A stretch of 42,374 nt of DNA from Marinilabiliaceae bacterium (GCA_016342595.1 JAEINY010000026.1:1-42374); one strand, 5' to 3'; positions 1 to 8,015 are shown, numbered from the stretch's first letter. Notes: a model not told the origin generated them from the letters alone. Numbers and translations are program-made.

Positions 1-1809
1 AATAAATTGAAAGACGAATGGAATTTCAACGGCTTTGTTATTTCTGATGCCGGCGCTACCGGCGGAGCCAATGTACTGCATTATACAGCCAACGATTATG
101 CAGAATCGACTCAGGACGCAGTTGAAGGCGGACTGGATGTGATCTTCCAAACATCCTACAATCATTACCCGCTATTCTGGGAAGCCTATGAAAAGGGGAT
201 GATTGAACCAGAGGCCATCGACGATGCCGTTCGACGCATCTTAAGCGTAAAATTTGAACTGGGACTCTTTGAGAATCCATATATCGATCCTCGTGAGGCT
301 ACGAAATGGAATAATACACCCGAGCATCGGGAATTATCGGCTAAAGCAGCTGCTAAATCAATGGTACTATTGCAGAATAATAACCATCTCCTCCCCCTCC
401 AATCCAGCCAAAAGATAGCCCTTATCGGTTACGATGCAAAAGCAGGACGATTAGGAGGATACAGCGGGCCAGGCAATAATATCATTACCATCGAGGACGG
501 TATTTCCAAGACCATTGGAATGGAAAATATCAATTATGCTGAAGGTGTTGATCTGCATTCCAAGGAATACACAACCATTAACGCCAAATATTTAAAGACG
601 GTAAAGAATGGGAAAACCATCAACGGCCTTCGGGGCGATTATTTTGATAACATTCACCTGAGTGGCCAACCAGCTGTTCAACGGATCGATCCGCAAATAC
701 AATTCGGCTGGACTCTATTTTCTCCCCACGAAAAATTAAACTACGATTGGTATTCCGTTCGATGGACCGGCCAGCTAAAAGCACCCCAAGCCGGCACCTA
801 CAAAATTGGTATTGAAGGCAATGATGGCTATCGCTTATGGCTGAACGGCGAACTCCTTATTGACAACTGGCAAAAGAAATCATTTCAGACCATCGTAAAG
901 GATTATTCATTTGAAGCTGGCCAAAGTTATGACTTGAAGGTGGAGTTTTTTGAATCAACCGGTAATGCAAAATTCAAATTGATTTGGGATGCCACAACAA
1001 ACGATCATTGGCAAGATAAAATTGCGAAGGCCGTGGAGGCAGCCCAACAAAGTGATGTGGCCATTGTAACTGCCGGTATTCATGAAGGTGAATTTCAGGA
1101 CAGAGCCCTCCTTAGCCTGCCCGGCCATCAGGAAGAATTAATCAAAGCGGTTGCTGCCACAGGAAAACCAACGGTTGTCGTTCTCATTGGTGGTAGTGCC
1201 ATTACCATGAATAACTGGATGAACGATGTTTCTTCCATTCTGATGGCCTGGTATCCGGGTGAAACAGGTGGTAATGCTGTCGCCGATATCCTATTCGGCC
1301 ATGAAAATCCTGCCGGTCGCCTGCCTATCACCTTCCCGGTAGCCGAAGGGCAATGTCCGCTCTATTATAACCATAAACCTACCGGGCGTGGTGATGATTA
1401 CTATAACCTGACCGGCCAACCGTTGTTCCCATTTGGTTATGGGTTGAGTTATTCAACGTTTGAGTACAGTCAGCTTCAGTTGAGTAACAATACGATCAAG
1501 ACCAACGGTTCCATCACAGTAAGCTGCCAGGTGACCAATACCGGCAAGCATACCGGTGATGAAGTGGTTCAATTATATATCCGGGACGAACTGGCTTCCG
1601 TTGCCCGTCCGATAATGGAGTTAAAAGGCTTCCAACGCATCTCACTCCAGCCGGGCGAAACAAAAGATGTCTCGTTTACTTTAGGCCCCAAACAACTCAG
1701 CATGCTTAATAAAGACTTAGACACGGTAGTTGAACCGGGAGATTTCCGTATCATGATAGGAGCCTCATCAAAAGATATCCGCTTGCGTGGTATTTTAACG
1801 GTAGAATAG
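1..1809 (+). CDS. GH3 family beta-glycosidase with PA14 insert (5' end missing)
   Basis: The frame is open from base 1, so this is the C-terminal 602 residues of a longer glycoside hydrolase family 3 enzyme. It starts at the end of the catalytic barrel: GFVISDAGAT carries the expected nucleophile Asp at fragment residue 16. Next comes the start of the GH3 C-terminal alpha/beta sandwich. A PA14 domain (about residues 205-330, with GTYKIGIEGNDGYRLWLNG) is inserted into it. The sandwich then resumes (AIVTAGIHEGEFQDR; WYPGETGGNAVADILFG), followed by a C-terminal fibronectin-III-like domain. PA14-containing GH3 enzymes are usually about 800-900 aa beta-glucosidases or related enzymes acting on plant or microbial oligosaccharides, so roughly 250 residues lie off the left edge. 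The signal peptide cannot be judged. The exact substrate is not predictable. A strong hairpin lies downstream at 1953-1990. Confidence 0.93.
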   Translation, partial: NKLKDEWNFNGFVISDAGATGGANVLHYTANDYAESTQDAVEGGLDVIFQTSYNHYPLFWEAYEKGMIEPEAIDDAVRRILSVKFELGLFENPYIDPREATKWNNTPEHRELSAKAAAKSMVLLQNNNHLLPLQSSQKIALIGYDAKAGRLGGYSGPGNNIITIEDGISKTIGMENINYAEGVDLHSKEYTTINAKYLKTVKNGKTINGLRGDYFDNIHLSGQPAVQRIDPQIQFGWTLFSPHEKLNYDWYSVRWTGQLKAPQAGTYKIGIEGNDGYRLWLNGELLIDNWQKKSFQTIVKDYSFEAGQSYDLKVEFFESTGNAKFKLIWDATTNDHWQDKIAKAVEAAQQSDVAIVTAGIHEGEFQDRALLSLPGHQEELIKAVAATGKPTVVVLIGGSAITMNNWMNDVSSILMAWYPGETGGNAVADILFGHENPAGRLPITFPVAEGQCPLYYNHKPTGRGDDYYNLTGQPLFPFGYGLSYSTFEYSQLQLSNNTIKTNGSITVSCQVTNTGKHTGDEVVQLYIRDELASVARPIMELKGFQRISLQPGETKDVSFTLGPKQLSMLNKDLDTVVEPGDFRIMIGASSKDIRLRGILTVE

Positions 1810-1868
1810 AAACAACGAAAGTTATACCAATTAAATATCAAATGCGATAGCTATCACATGCGCTGGTA

Positions 1869-1944
1869 TAATGCCGATACATAATCAAAGGGCGTTTAGA
1901 AGTGAAACGCACTAAAGGCGCATTTTGATTAGTAAACGGTATTA
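1869..1944 (-). repeat. Dispersed inverted-repeat element, copy 1
   Basis: This 76-nt segment has imperfect terminal inverted repeats. Its left end contains GCCGATACATAATCAAA and its right end TTTTGATTAGTAAACGG. Read on the minus strand it matches the element at 18435-18494 at both ends (ACTAATCAAAATG...; CTTTGATTATGTATCGGC), while the middle differs in length and sequence. It lies between two convergent genes. It looks like a small non-coding MITE or REP-like repeat. No transposase is seen near either copy. Confidence 0.6.
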
Positions 1945-1952
1945 CTATATAG

Positions 1953-1990
1953 AAGGAACCATTCCCTTGTGCAGAGAATGGTTCCTTTTT
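1953..1990 (+). terminator. Intrinsic terminator after the GH3 gene
   Basis: A 12-bp perfect inverted repeat (AAGGAACCATTC / GAATGGTTCCTT) encloses an 11-nt loop and runs into a T-rich tract at 1986-1990. It sits between the convergent GH3 gene and the metallo-hydrolase gene. Because the minus-strand side is followed by a weaker T-rich stretch, it may serve both genes. Confidence 0.8.
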
Positions 1991-1993
1991 ATA

Positions 1994-2752
1994 TTATAGA
2001 GTAAACACTTCCGTAGGTGCATACCGTGAAGTCGGCAATACCTCAAAACGGTCAGCTACTTCTTCAAAAGCCCGCATGGCCAACTCAGGTCGGTTGTTAT
2101 CGGCTGAAATATGCGATAAGAAAATTGTTTTCAATGGGGAGCCATTTAAGTTCTTCACTAATTCCACCGCCTGATCATTACTCAGGTGGCCCTCATCAGA
2201 AGATACGCGTTGCTTGAGGTAATAGGGATAAGGCCCGTCCATAAGCAAGGCTTCATCGTAATTGCTTTCCAGAAAAACGGCATGACAAGCACTCAAATGA
2301 GCTTTCACATTGTCACACCCCACACCAATATCGGTCATTACGCCAATGTGCTGCCCATTTACTTCTACCCGGAAACTACAAGGGTCCACGGCATCGTGGT
2401 GCTTTGAAAAGGTATGCACTATTATACCACCGACCTGAACAGCCTCACCGGGAGCAAATAATTTGATCTTTTGTGGATGGGTATCTTTGCGTGCGCGATT
2501 CAATGTGGTTTCTGTCAGATAACCCGGTAATTCATGCATGTCACACAAAACACGTAACCCCCGAATGTGATCGGAATGTTCATGGGATATAAAAACCGCC
2601 TTCACTTTGCGCATATCCAGCTTCACTTCTTTCATTCGTTTGAGTACCTGCCGGCGACTAATACCTGCATCAATCAATACCGCTTCTTCACCATTGCCAA
2701 TGTAATAGCAATTTCCATTGCTGCCCGAAGCCAGCGCACATATTTTGATCAT
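1994..2752 (-). CDS. YycJ/WalJ-like MBL-fold metallo-hydrolase
   Basis: This 252-aa protein has the full length of the YycJ family of metallo-beta-lactamase-fold hydrolases. The N-terminus CALASGSNGNCYYI is the characteristic family opening. The metal-binding HxHxDH motif is present as HEHSDH around residues 57-62. Later ligand regions are visible as SKHHD, MTDIG and FLSHIS. Family members are single-domain cytosolic phosphodiesterase or nuclease-like enzymes. In Firmicutes yycJ belongs to the walRK operon, but no such partners occur here, so the physiological role is open. The gene converges on the GH3 gene. Upstream lies a heptamer repeat spacer rather than a coding neighbour. Confidence 0.9.
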   Translation of the reverse strand: MIKICALASGSNGNCYYIGNGEEAVLIDAGISRRQVLKRMKEVKLDMRKVKAVFISHEHSDHIRGLRVLCDMHELPGYLTETTLNRARKDTHPQKIKLFAPGEAVQVGGIIVHTFSKHHDAVDPCSFRVEVNGQHIGVMTDIGVGCDNVKAHLSACHAVFLESNYDEALLMDGPYPYYLKQRVSSDEGHLSNDQAVELVKNLNGSPLKTIFLSHISADNNRPELAMRAFEEVADRFEVLPTSRYAPTEVFTL

Positions 2753-2775
2753 TCCTTACATTTTAATTGGAGCCA

Positions 2776-2873
2776 CTAGCCTCTAGCTGCTAGTTATTAG
2801 CCTTTAGCTACTAGCTGTTAGCTGTTCATTGTTCACCGTTCACTGCTCACTGTTCACTGTTCACTGTTAGCTT
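2776..2873. repeat. Heptanucleotide repeat array (14 units in register)
   Basis: Fourteen consecutive 7-nt units keep an exact register. The first seven are variants of YTAGCYD (CTAGCCT, CTAGCTG, CTAGTTA, TTAGCCT, TTAGCTA, CTAGCTG, TTAGCTG). The next six are variants of TTCACTG (TTCATTG, TTCACCG, TTCACTG, CTCACTG, TTCACTG, TTCACTG). The last is TTAGCTT. The array fills the spacer between two minus-strand genes. It resembles the heptamer STRR-type spacers known from some bacterial genomes. It is non-coding and lacks the unit length of a CRISPR. Confidence 0.9.
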
Positions 2874-2888
2874 CTTTCTCATCACTCA

Positions 2889-3548
2889 TTACTTAACAAA
2901 AAACCGTTCCACCTCTTTTCCATCTGCGTATTGCTCCAGGAGCTGACGTGTTTCATTCAACGCTTTTTCGATGGATGCTTTGCCTTCAAACCCGATAATG
3001 ATCATGAGGTACCTGTTCGTTTTCCCGGTCACCATGGTGCGCACTGAATCGCTGGTGGGAGTTCCAAAACCACCTTTCGAATCCCGGAAGATAGGTAAAC
3101 GTTCCACATTTAATTCACCCCGACCAATGCCTTCATAGGGTTCATTGGCTGCCCCGATGCCCATGGCTATTTCACCATTTATCGTATCCAGATCATAGCC
3201 GCAAATGGAAAAACCTGTTTTAACTGAAATCAGATTTAGAATATCCACTACATTGTTGATGTGATAGAGTCCTTTTCCATTGGCCACGCGTCGTAACAAG
3301 GATTCAGCCGCCGGCCGGTAGCGATTGGGATCTTTCCCCAATTTACGGTAAGCATCTTTATTGGCTTTCACCGTGGACATCTCACGAATGGATTCAGGTG
3401 TTAACTGAGGCTCCAGGCGTTTGATCTCATCGCTTAATAAAGCCATTAAGGCTTCTGAAGAAGCTTCGACCGATACTTCGGCTACAAAACCGCCCAACAT
3501 GAGGTGAGGCAATAATTCCTGCAATTCCTTTTCGATTTGAACGATCAT
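2889..3548 (-). CDS. B3/B4 tRNA-binding-domain protein (COG3382-like)
   Basis: This 219-aa protein is recognisable as a stand-alone B3/B4 domain, the module otherwise found in the phenylalanyl-tRNA synthetase beta subunit. Key segments are KANKDAYRKLGKDPNRYRP, ESLLRRV and LYHINNVVDILNLISVKTG, followed by GYDLDTI and GIGRGELNVERLPIFRD. In PheT this module supports editing of mischarged tRNA. Free-standing versions are thought to act on aminoacyl-tRNA or amino-acid-like ligands, but most are functionally uncharacterised. The N-terminal 60 residues are helical and family-typical. The gene is monocistronic as far as can be seen. It is divergent from the FKBP gene across an inverted-repeat spacer. 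Confidence 0.85.
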   Translation of the reverse strand: MIVQIEKELQELLPHLMLGGFVAEVSVEASSEALMALLSDEIKRLEPQLTPESIREMSTVKANKDAYRKLGKDPNRYRPAAESLLRRVANGKGLYHINNVVDILNLISVKTGFSICGYDLDTINGEIAMGIGAANEPYEGIGRGELNVERLPIFRDSKGGFGTPTSDSVRTMVTGKTNRYLMIIIGFEGKASIEKALNETRQLLEQYADGKEVERFFVK

Positions 3549-3593
3549 GGTGGTCTGTTTTTAATCTTAGTGCAAAGAAAATGTTTTTTGGGG

Positions 3594-3714
3594 TTACACA
3601 GAGATCTCTGAGAGATAAATAAGAAAAAAGATCACAGAGATGATGATACCTATCAGGAGTAACATCAAGTCTCTGTGCGCTTTCTCATTTTCATACTCAG
3701 AGTCCTTTGTGTAA
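3594..3714. repeat. Inverted repeat pair flanking a divergent spacer
   Basis: TTACACAGAGATCTCTGAG (3594-3612) is matched on the opposite strand by 3696-3714 (read as TTACACAAAGGACTCTGAG), 16 of 19 identical. Further ACAGAGA/TCTCTG words lie between (3634-3640, 3670-3676). The arms flank an 83-nt interior in the divergent region upstream of the FKBP gene. It may be a small non-autonomous repeat or a regulatory hairpin. Confidence 0.5.
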
Positions 3715-3740
3715 TCTTTTTTATGCCCATTCAATTTCAA

Positions 3741-3748
3741 TATCTTTG
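3741..3748 (+). promoter_or_regulatory. -7 promoter box of the FKBP/HAD operon
   Basis: TATCTTTG is a perfect match to the Bacteroidota -7 consensus TAnnTTTG. It is placed 22 nt before the ATG at 3771, which gives a leader of about 15-17 nt. No convincing -33 TTTG is seen at the usual spacing. Its position inside the longer open frame argues against the upstream start at 3675. Confidence 0.6.
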
Positions 3749-3770
3749 CCTCCAAATAAAACGATCAACC

Positions 3771-4433
3771 ATGAACACATATTTCAAGACAACATTTGTA
3801 CTCGCCGGCTTTGTTAGCCTTCTAATGGCAAGCTCCTGCCAATTGACAAAAAAAATGAGTGAGAAACCCATTAAACTTAAGACTTATCAGGACAGTCTCA
3901 ATTATAGTCATGGCGTGATGTTTGCACAACAAGTGGGCGAGATACCTAATTTCGATACCAAGATGATGATCGCTGGTATCCGGGAAGCCAACAAAGAAAA
4001 TCCACAACTCAGCAAGAGCCAGATCAATGACATTATCACCTTCGAGAAAAAACGGGTGGGTATCGAATACCTGGCGGAGAATGGGAAGAAGGCAGGCGTA
4101 ACCACCACCGAAAGTGGCCTTCAATACAGAGTTATTACCCCAGGTAAAGGTACTAAACCAGCGCTGACGGATAAAGTGAAAGTACACTATGAAGGCCATT
4201 TGATCAATGGTACGGAATTCGATAGCTCCATCAAACGTGGCGAACCCATTTCATTCCACCTCAACCGCGTGATTAAAGGGTGGACCGAAGGGCTTCAACT
4301 CATGAAAGAAGGTGGAAAATACGAATTAGTGATTCCCTCTGAACTGGCATATGGTGAACGCGCCATGGGCGATGTCATTCCCGCTCATTCCGTACTTATT
4401 TTTGAAATCGAATTAATTGCAATCGAAAAGTAA
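3771..4433 (+). CDS. FKBP-type peptidyl-prolyl isomerase lipoprotein
   Basis: This 220-aa protein is a predicted secreted FKBP-type peptidyl-prolyl cis-trans isomerase. I chose the ATG at 3771 over the open-frame start at 3675. From 3771 the protein begins with a clean lipoprotein signal (hydrophobic stretch, then ASSC with Cys23), and a promoter box lies at 3741-3748. The N-terminal helical FKBP_N dimerisation region covers about residues 30-105 (DSLNYSHGVMFAQQVG). The FKBP domain follows, with VKVHYEGHLINGTEFDSS, VIKGWTEGLQLMKEGGKY and the C-terminal strand HSVLIFEIELI, and includes the expected aromatic pocket residues. It probably assists folding of periplasmic or outer-membrane proteins while lipid-anchored. 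It is followed after 6 nt by the HAD gene, so the two are likely cotranscribed. Confidence 0.9.
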   Translation: MNTYFKTTFVLAGFVSLLMASSCQLTKKMSEKPIKLKTYQDSLNYSHGVMFAQQVGEIPNFDTKMMIAGIREANKENPQLSKSQINDIITFEKKRVGIEYLAENGKKAGVTTTESGLQYRVITPGKGTKPALTDKVKVHYEGHLINGTEFDSSIKRGEPISFHLNRVIKGWTEGLQLMKEGGKYELVIPSELAYGERAMGDVIPAHSVLIFEIELIAIEK

Positions 4434-4439
4434 CACGCA

Positions 4440-5114
4440 ATGATTAACTGGGGAAAGATAAAAGCTGTGTTCTTTGACATGGACGGTGTGCTGTATGATT
4501 CAATGAAAAATCACGAAAGCACCTGGATAGAGAGCTTTAAACAATACAATATTGACTTACCAGCCTTCGAAGCTTACCTCAATGAGGGGAGAACCGGTAA
4601 TGCAACCATCGATTACGTGTTTCGAAAATACCTCAACAGACCGGCCACCCGGCAAGAACAGGAAGCCGTTTATACCTACAAAACCCAGTTAATAAACCAG
4701 GCACCCAAGGCGGAAATCATGCCGAAGATGCCGGTTCTTCTTTCGTTTTTACGTTCCAAAGGGATTGCGACTTATGTGGTAACGGGCTCACGCCAACCGG
4801 CACTGATTGAGAAATTAAGCCGTGATTTTGACATTGAAGCGAATCAAATTATCTCAGGTGCTGATGTAAAGAAAGGTAAACCGGATCCTGAACCCTATCT
4901 GATGGCATTGGAAAAATCGGGCTTTCAGAAAGAAGAATGCCTGGTAGTTGAAAATGCACCGCTGGGTATTGAAGCGGCCAAGGCAGCCGGTCTTTATACT
5001 ATTGGCGTTAACACGGGCGTTTTAGACGATTCCATCTTGCAGGATGCCGGTACTGATGAATTATTTGATGATACGGCTTCTTTGGCTACACAATGGATGG
5101 AAGCCTTATCCTGA
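4440..5114 (+). CDS. HAD-superfamily phosphatase, beta-phosphoglucomutase-like
   Basis: This 224-aa haloacid-dehalogenase subfamily IA protein has motif I as FFDMDGVLYDS, with nucleophile Asp13 and acid Asp15. Motif II is VVTGSR, motif III is the Lys in KKGKPDPEPY, and motif IV is VENAPLGIEAAKAAG. The helical cap between motifs I and II is of the phosphoglucomutase/phosphatase type. Members dephosphorylate small phosphorylated metabolites such as sugar phosphates, and the substrate here cannot be assigned. It starts 6 nt after the FKBP stop, which suggests cotranscription. The coding sequence runs directly into the 21-nt periodic array. Confidence 0.88.
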   Translation: MINWGKIKAVFFDMDGVLYDSMKNHESTWIESFKQYNIDLPAFEAYLNEGRTGNATIDYVFRKYLNRPATRQEQEAVYTYKTQLINQAPKAEIMPKMPVLLSFLRSKGIATYVVTGSRQPALIEKLSRDFDIEANQIISGADVKKGKPDPEPYLMALEKSGFQKEECLVVENAPLGIEAAKAAGLYTIGVNTGVLDDSILQDAGTDELFDDTASLATQWMEALS

Positions 5115-5128
5115 AACAAGTAATAAAA

Positions 5129-5548
5129 GCTAAGCTGGAGTGAGAAGATCCTCGTTTACAGCGAGCCTCTTCTTACTTGAAATGAGAAAAGGCTAACTAA
5201 AACATAGAAACACCTCACTTCAAGTGAGAATAAGCTAACAAAAAGTGAGGTCATCCTGGAAAAAAGTAAGAACGTTCTCACTTTTTCTTAGGATGTCCTG
5301 GCTTTTTTACCCGAACACCTCGTTTTTTGTCAGAACGTTTTAACACAAAGCGAGGTTATCCTCACTTTTTACCAGAACAACCTCGTTTGGGGCCAGGATA
5401 ATCTCAGAAAAAACACGGATTTCGGTGGAAAACACCAGATGCTTCACTGGTTTTTCAAGCTCTTTCAACAAAAAGGCTACCCGATCCACTCGTTAAAAGA
5501 GAATAGCCACCTAAAAAACTTGATCTTCCTGATTCAAAGTGAATGCTT
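5129..5548. repeat. Array of ~20 degenerate 21-nt units
   Basis: Units recur exactly every 21 nt, with phase positions 5129, 5150, 5171, 5192, 5213, 5234, 5255, 5276, 5297, 5318, 5339, 5360, 5381, 5402 and onward to 5528. The best preserved are CCTCGTTTTTTGTCAGAACG (5318), CCTCACTTTTTACCAGAACA (5360), CCTCGTTTGGGGCCAGGATA (5381), CCTGGCTTTTTTACCCGAAC (5297) and CCTGGAAAAAAGTAAGAACG (5255). The start of each unit is CCT, TCT or GCT, and the centre is often an A or T run. Some units are reversed (5339 reads as CCTCGCTTTGTG on the other strand), and CTCACTTCAAGTGAG (5214-5228) is a perfect short palindrome. No convincing gene overlaps. It lies between the convergent HAD and iorB genes. Confidence 0.8.
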
Positions 5549-5596
5549 TCACCTATAAGCACAAATTGTCTATACTTTGCGCCAACATTATCCATC

Positions 5597-5630
5597 AAAA
5601 GAAAAGCCGGCATGATAAATCATACCGGCC
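5597..5630 (-). terminator. Intrinsic terminator after iorB
   Basis: On the minus strand GCCGGTATGAT pairs with ATCATGCCGGC (11 bp with one G:U) around a 2-nt loop, followed by TTTTCTTTT. It lies 24 nt beyond the iorB stop. Confidence 0.85.
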
Positions 5631-5653
5631 TTACAGGATGTATATTAAAGGTT

Positions 5654-6247
5654 CTATTGTGTGTCTGCCACCACTTTATCAGCTACGTCCTTACCGGCAC
5701 GCAATGCTTTCAGGTTCATATTAACAATCTCGTCACCTTTACGGCCAAAGATCTTGCGAATACCCTCTTCCAATACCTCAAACGGCATATCCAGGAAAGG
5801 GGAAGCCGCACCCAACATCACGATGTTACTGGCGCGGGCCGATCCACAATCTTTCGCAATAGCATCAGCATCTACTAACACCAGATTTTTATGCGACTTC
5901 AATTCTGTCAAAACAGCCTCGTCCGATGGATAATCAGGAATATTATTAAAAGGTGTTGTATTGGTTACGATCCATCCCTGATCACTCAAAAAAGGCATAT
6001 AACGCAAGGCTTCCATTGGCTCCACTGACAAGATAATATCAGCTGTTTTCTTGGCGATCAAATCTGAATAAATAGGATCAGATGAAACCCGTAAGTTGGA
6101 CTGAACATCACCACCACGCTGGCTCATACCATGCGTCTCGGCTTGTTTCATATAAAGGTTATTGTCCAAAGCCGCCATACCAATAACAGCTGAGATGGAT
6201 AAGATTCCCTGACCACCAACCCCGGATATAATGATATCTTTTTTCAT
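5654..6247 (-). CDS. iorB: Indolepyruvate:ferredoxin oxidoreductase, beta subunit
   Basis: This 197-aa protein matches the pyruvate-ferredoxin-oxidoreductase gamma-type domain. It has an N-terminal GVGGQGILSISAVIGMAA loop, followed by KQAETHGMSQRGGDVQSNLR, which is diagnostic of IorB and related 2-oxoacid oxidoreductase subunits. With IorA it forms the cytosolic, oxygen-sensitive enzyme that oxidatively decarboxylates arylpyruvates (indolepyruvate, phenylpyruvate) from aromatic amino acid transamination to aryl-acetyl-CoA. The reaction reduces ferredoxin. It follows iorA with a 53-nt gap on the same strand and precedes a strong terminator, so it is the last gene of a two-gene operon. Confidence 0.92.
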   Translation of the reverse strand: MKKDIIISGVGGQGILSISAVIGMAALDNNLYMKQAETHGMSQRGGDVQSNLRVSSDPIYSDLIAKKTADIILSVEPMEALRYMPFLSDQGWIVTNTTPFNNIPDYPSDEAVLTELKSHKNLVLVDADAIAKDCGSARASNIVMLGAASPFLDMPFEVLEEGIRKIFGRKGDEIVNMNLKALRAGKDVADKVVADTQ

Positions 6248-6300
6248 TTCGTTTACGTTTTAAAACCACCGCCCCGCAGTGGTTCGTTACAATCTGATAA

Positions 6301-7905
6301 TTACGCTTTGGATTTAACTGCTTTGCGTTTTTTACGCATTAGTGTCTGAATACATTCACGACGTGGAATAATTACGGATACTCCTTCATAAGCAAACTCT
6401 TCTTTCATCATGGCGACCATGGCATCATGATTCTTACGATGCGGCTCAATCACACGAATATGCGCCGGATCAACACCAATACCTTTACAGATATCTTCAA
6501 TCTTATTATGTGCTGCAGAAGTCTGACCACCAGTCATGGCAGTCGTTTCATTATCACTGATAATAACCGTCATGGTCGTTTTCTCATTCACTGCATCCAA
6601 CAAACCAGTCATCCCGGAGTGCGTGAAGGTAGAATCACCAATCACCGCTACAGCAGGCCGTAAACCAGCATCTGAAGCCCCTTTGGCCATGGTGATGGAA
6701 GCCCCCATATCCACACATGAGTTCACGGATTCAAATGGCGGTAAAGCACCTAAGGTATAACAACCGATATCGGAGAATACGTGACCATCGCCATGTACTT
6801 CTAAAGCTTCATTCATTGCCGCATAAGCATCGCGGTGTCCACATCCCACACACAATGATGGCGGACGATTGGCTACTACCGAAAGGATATTATTATCAAC
6901 AGATACATCTTTCTTCAAGGCTTTACCAACCCAGTCAGGATTCAACTCGCCATCACGTGGCAACCAGCCATCCAAACGTCCATGAACAGGTTTTCCTTTA
7001 CGGAAATAACCCGCCAGTTTTTCTTCTACCAACGGATATCCATCTTCCAACACTAACAACTCGTCGCTGATGGCTTCCAGTTCCATCATTTGCTTGCGCG
7101 GAATCGGATATTGACTAATTTTCAATACTGAATACTCACATCCTTGCGGATAATGCTCCATCAAATAATTGTAAGCGATACCACATGCTACAATACCTAA
7201 CTTCTTATTGGGTCCTTCTACAAAATGATTGTAAGGCGATTCCTCTGCTGATTTTTCAAATACGTCCTGGTCTTTCAACAGGTTTTTATAGCGGGCACGT
7301 GCAATGGCTGGCAACAGTACGAATTGACGCATGTCATCGGGCAACACCAATGTATTCTCATCTACAATTTCTTTGCGCTCTACACCTGCACGAGAGTGTG
7401 CTATACGTGTAGTAATACGCAGCAATACAGGTACTTTCAGCGTTTCACTCAAACGGAAACCGAAATACGCCATATCGTAAGCCTCTTGTTGGTTGGATGG
7501 CTCTAGTATAGGCATCATGGCAAACTGTCCATAGAAACGAGAATCCTGCTCGTTCTGCGACGAGTGCATGGATGGATCATCGGCTACAGTGACCACCAAA
7601 CCACCGTTTACACCGGTAATGGATGAATTGACAAAGGCATCCGCTGCCACATTCAATCCCACGTGCTTCATACACACCATGGCCCGTTTTCCGGCATAGG
7701 ACATCCCCAAAGCCGTTTCCATAGCTGTTTTCTCATTGGCCGACCATTGGCTATGAATTTCTCTGGACTTCGCATCTTTTGATCCTTGTACGAATTCCGT
7801 AATCTCGGTGGATGGCGTTCCGGGATACGCGTAAATCCCCGACATCCCCCCGTCAATCGCGCCTTGGGCAATTGCTTCTGCTCCTAATAACAACAACTTT
7901 TGCAT
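6301..7905 (-). CDS. iorA: Indolepyruvate:ferredoxin oxidoreductase, alpha subunit (TPP-binding)
   Basis: This 534-aa thiamine-diphosphate enzyme subunit has an N-terminal pyrimidine-binding domain (GGMSGIYAYPGTPSTEI; KHVGLNVAADAFVNS). The TPP-binding C-terminal domain contains CVGCGHRDAY, DIGCYTLG and the GDSTFTHSGMTGLLDAVN...SDNETTAMTGG metal/TPP motif at about residues 420-460. It pairs with IorB in aromatic amino acid fermentation or synthesis of aryl-acetyl-CoA. Many IorA proteins continue into a C-terminal 2x[4Fe-4S] ferredoxin domain with CxxCxxC motifs. This one ends in RRECIQTLMRKKRKAVKSKA without any such motif. Electron transfer may therefore need a separate ferredoxin, as in other short IorA versions. 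It is the first gene of the iorAB pair. Confidence 0.93.
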   Translation of the reverse strand: MQKLLLLGAEAIAQGAIDGGMSGIYAYPGTPSTEITEFVQGSKDAKSREIHSQWSANEKTAMETALGMSYAGKRAMVCMKHVGLNVAADAFVNSSITGVNGGLVVTVADDPSMHSSQNEQDSRFYGQFAMMPILEPSNQQEAYDMAYFGFRLSETLKVPVLLRITTRIAHSRAGVERKEIVDENTLVLPDDMRQFVLLPAIARARYKNLLKDQDVFEKSAEESPYNHFVEGPNKKLGIVACGIAYNYLMEHYPQGCEYSVLKISQYPIPRKQMMELEAISDELLVLEDGYPLVEEKLAGYFRKGKPVHGRLDGWLPRDGELNPDWVGKALKKDVSVDNNILSVVANRPPSLCVGCGHRDAYAAMNEALEVHGDGHVFSDIGCYTLGALPPFESVNSCVDMGASITMAKGASDAGLRPAVAVIGDSTFTHSGMTGLLDAVNEKTTMTVIISDNETTAMTGGQTSAAHNKIEDICKGIGVDPAHIRVIEPHRKNHDAMVAMMKEEFAYEGVSVIIPRRECIQTLMRKKRKAVKSKA

Positions 7906-8015
7906 ACCGCAGGGTCAGTTTTAAATTATTACTTTCTTTTTTCGAATCGCTAAATAACAAATATCATTTACCTTAATCCATGACATTTATCAACGGTTAC
8001 AATTTTAATCTAATC

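Noticed and set aside
1849..1863. GATAGCTATC palindrome shared between 1850-1859 and the tracrRNA (38607-38616)
   Set aside because: A 10-nt self-complementary word shared by two places is weak evidence; flanking sequence does not match.
3675..3770. Upstream start extending the FKBP protein by 32 residues
   Set aside because: The extension covers the promoter box at 3741-3748 and would bury the lipoprotein signal inside the protein.
5129..5548. Possible CRISPR array
   Set aside because: The period is only 21 nt, units are degenerate and some are inverted, and there are no separable identical repeats and unique spacers.
5539..5878. Plus-strand frames at 5539-5724 and 5543-5878
   Set aside because: They run through the iorB terminator and antisense to iorB, with no domain or start signal.
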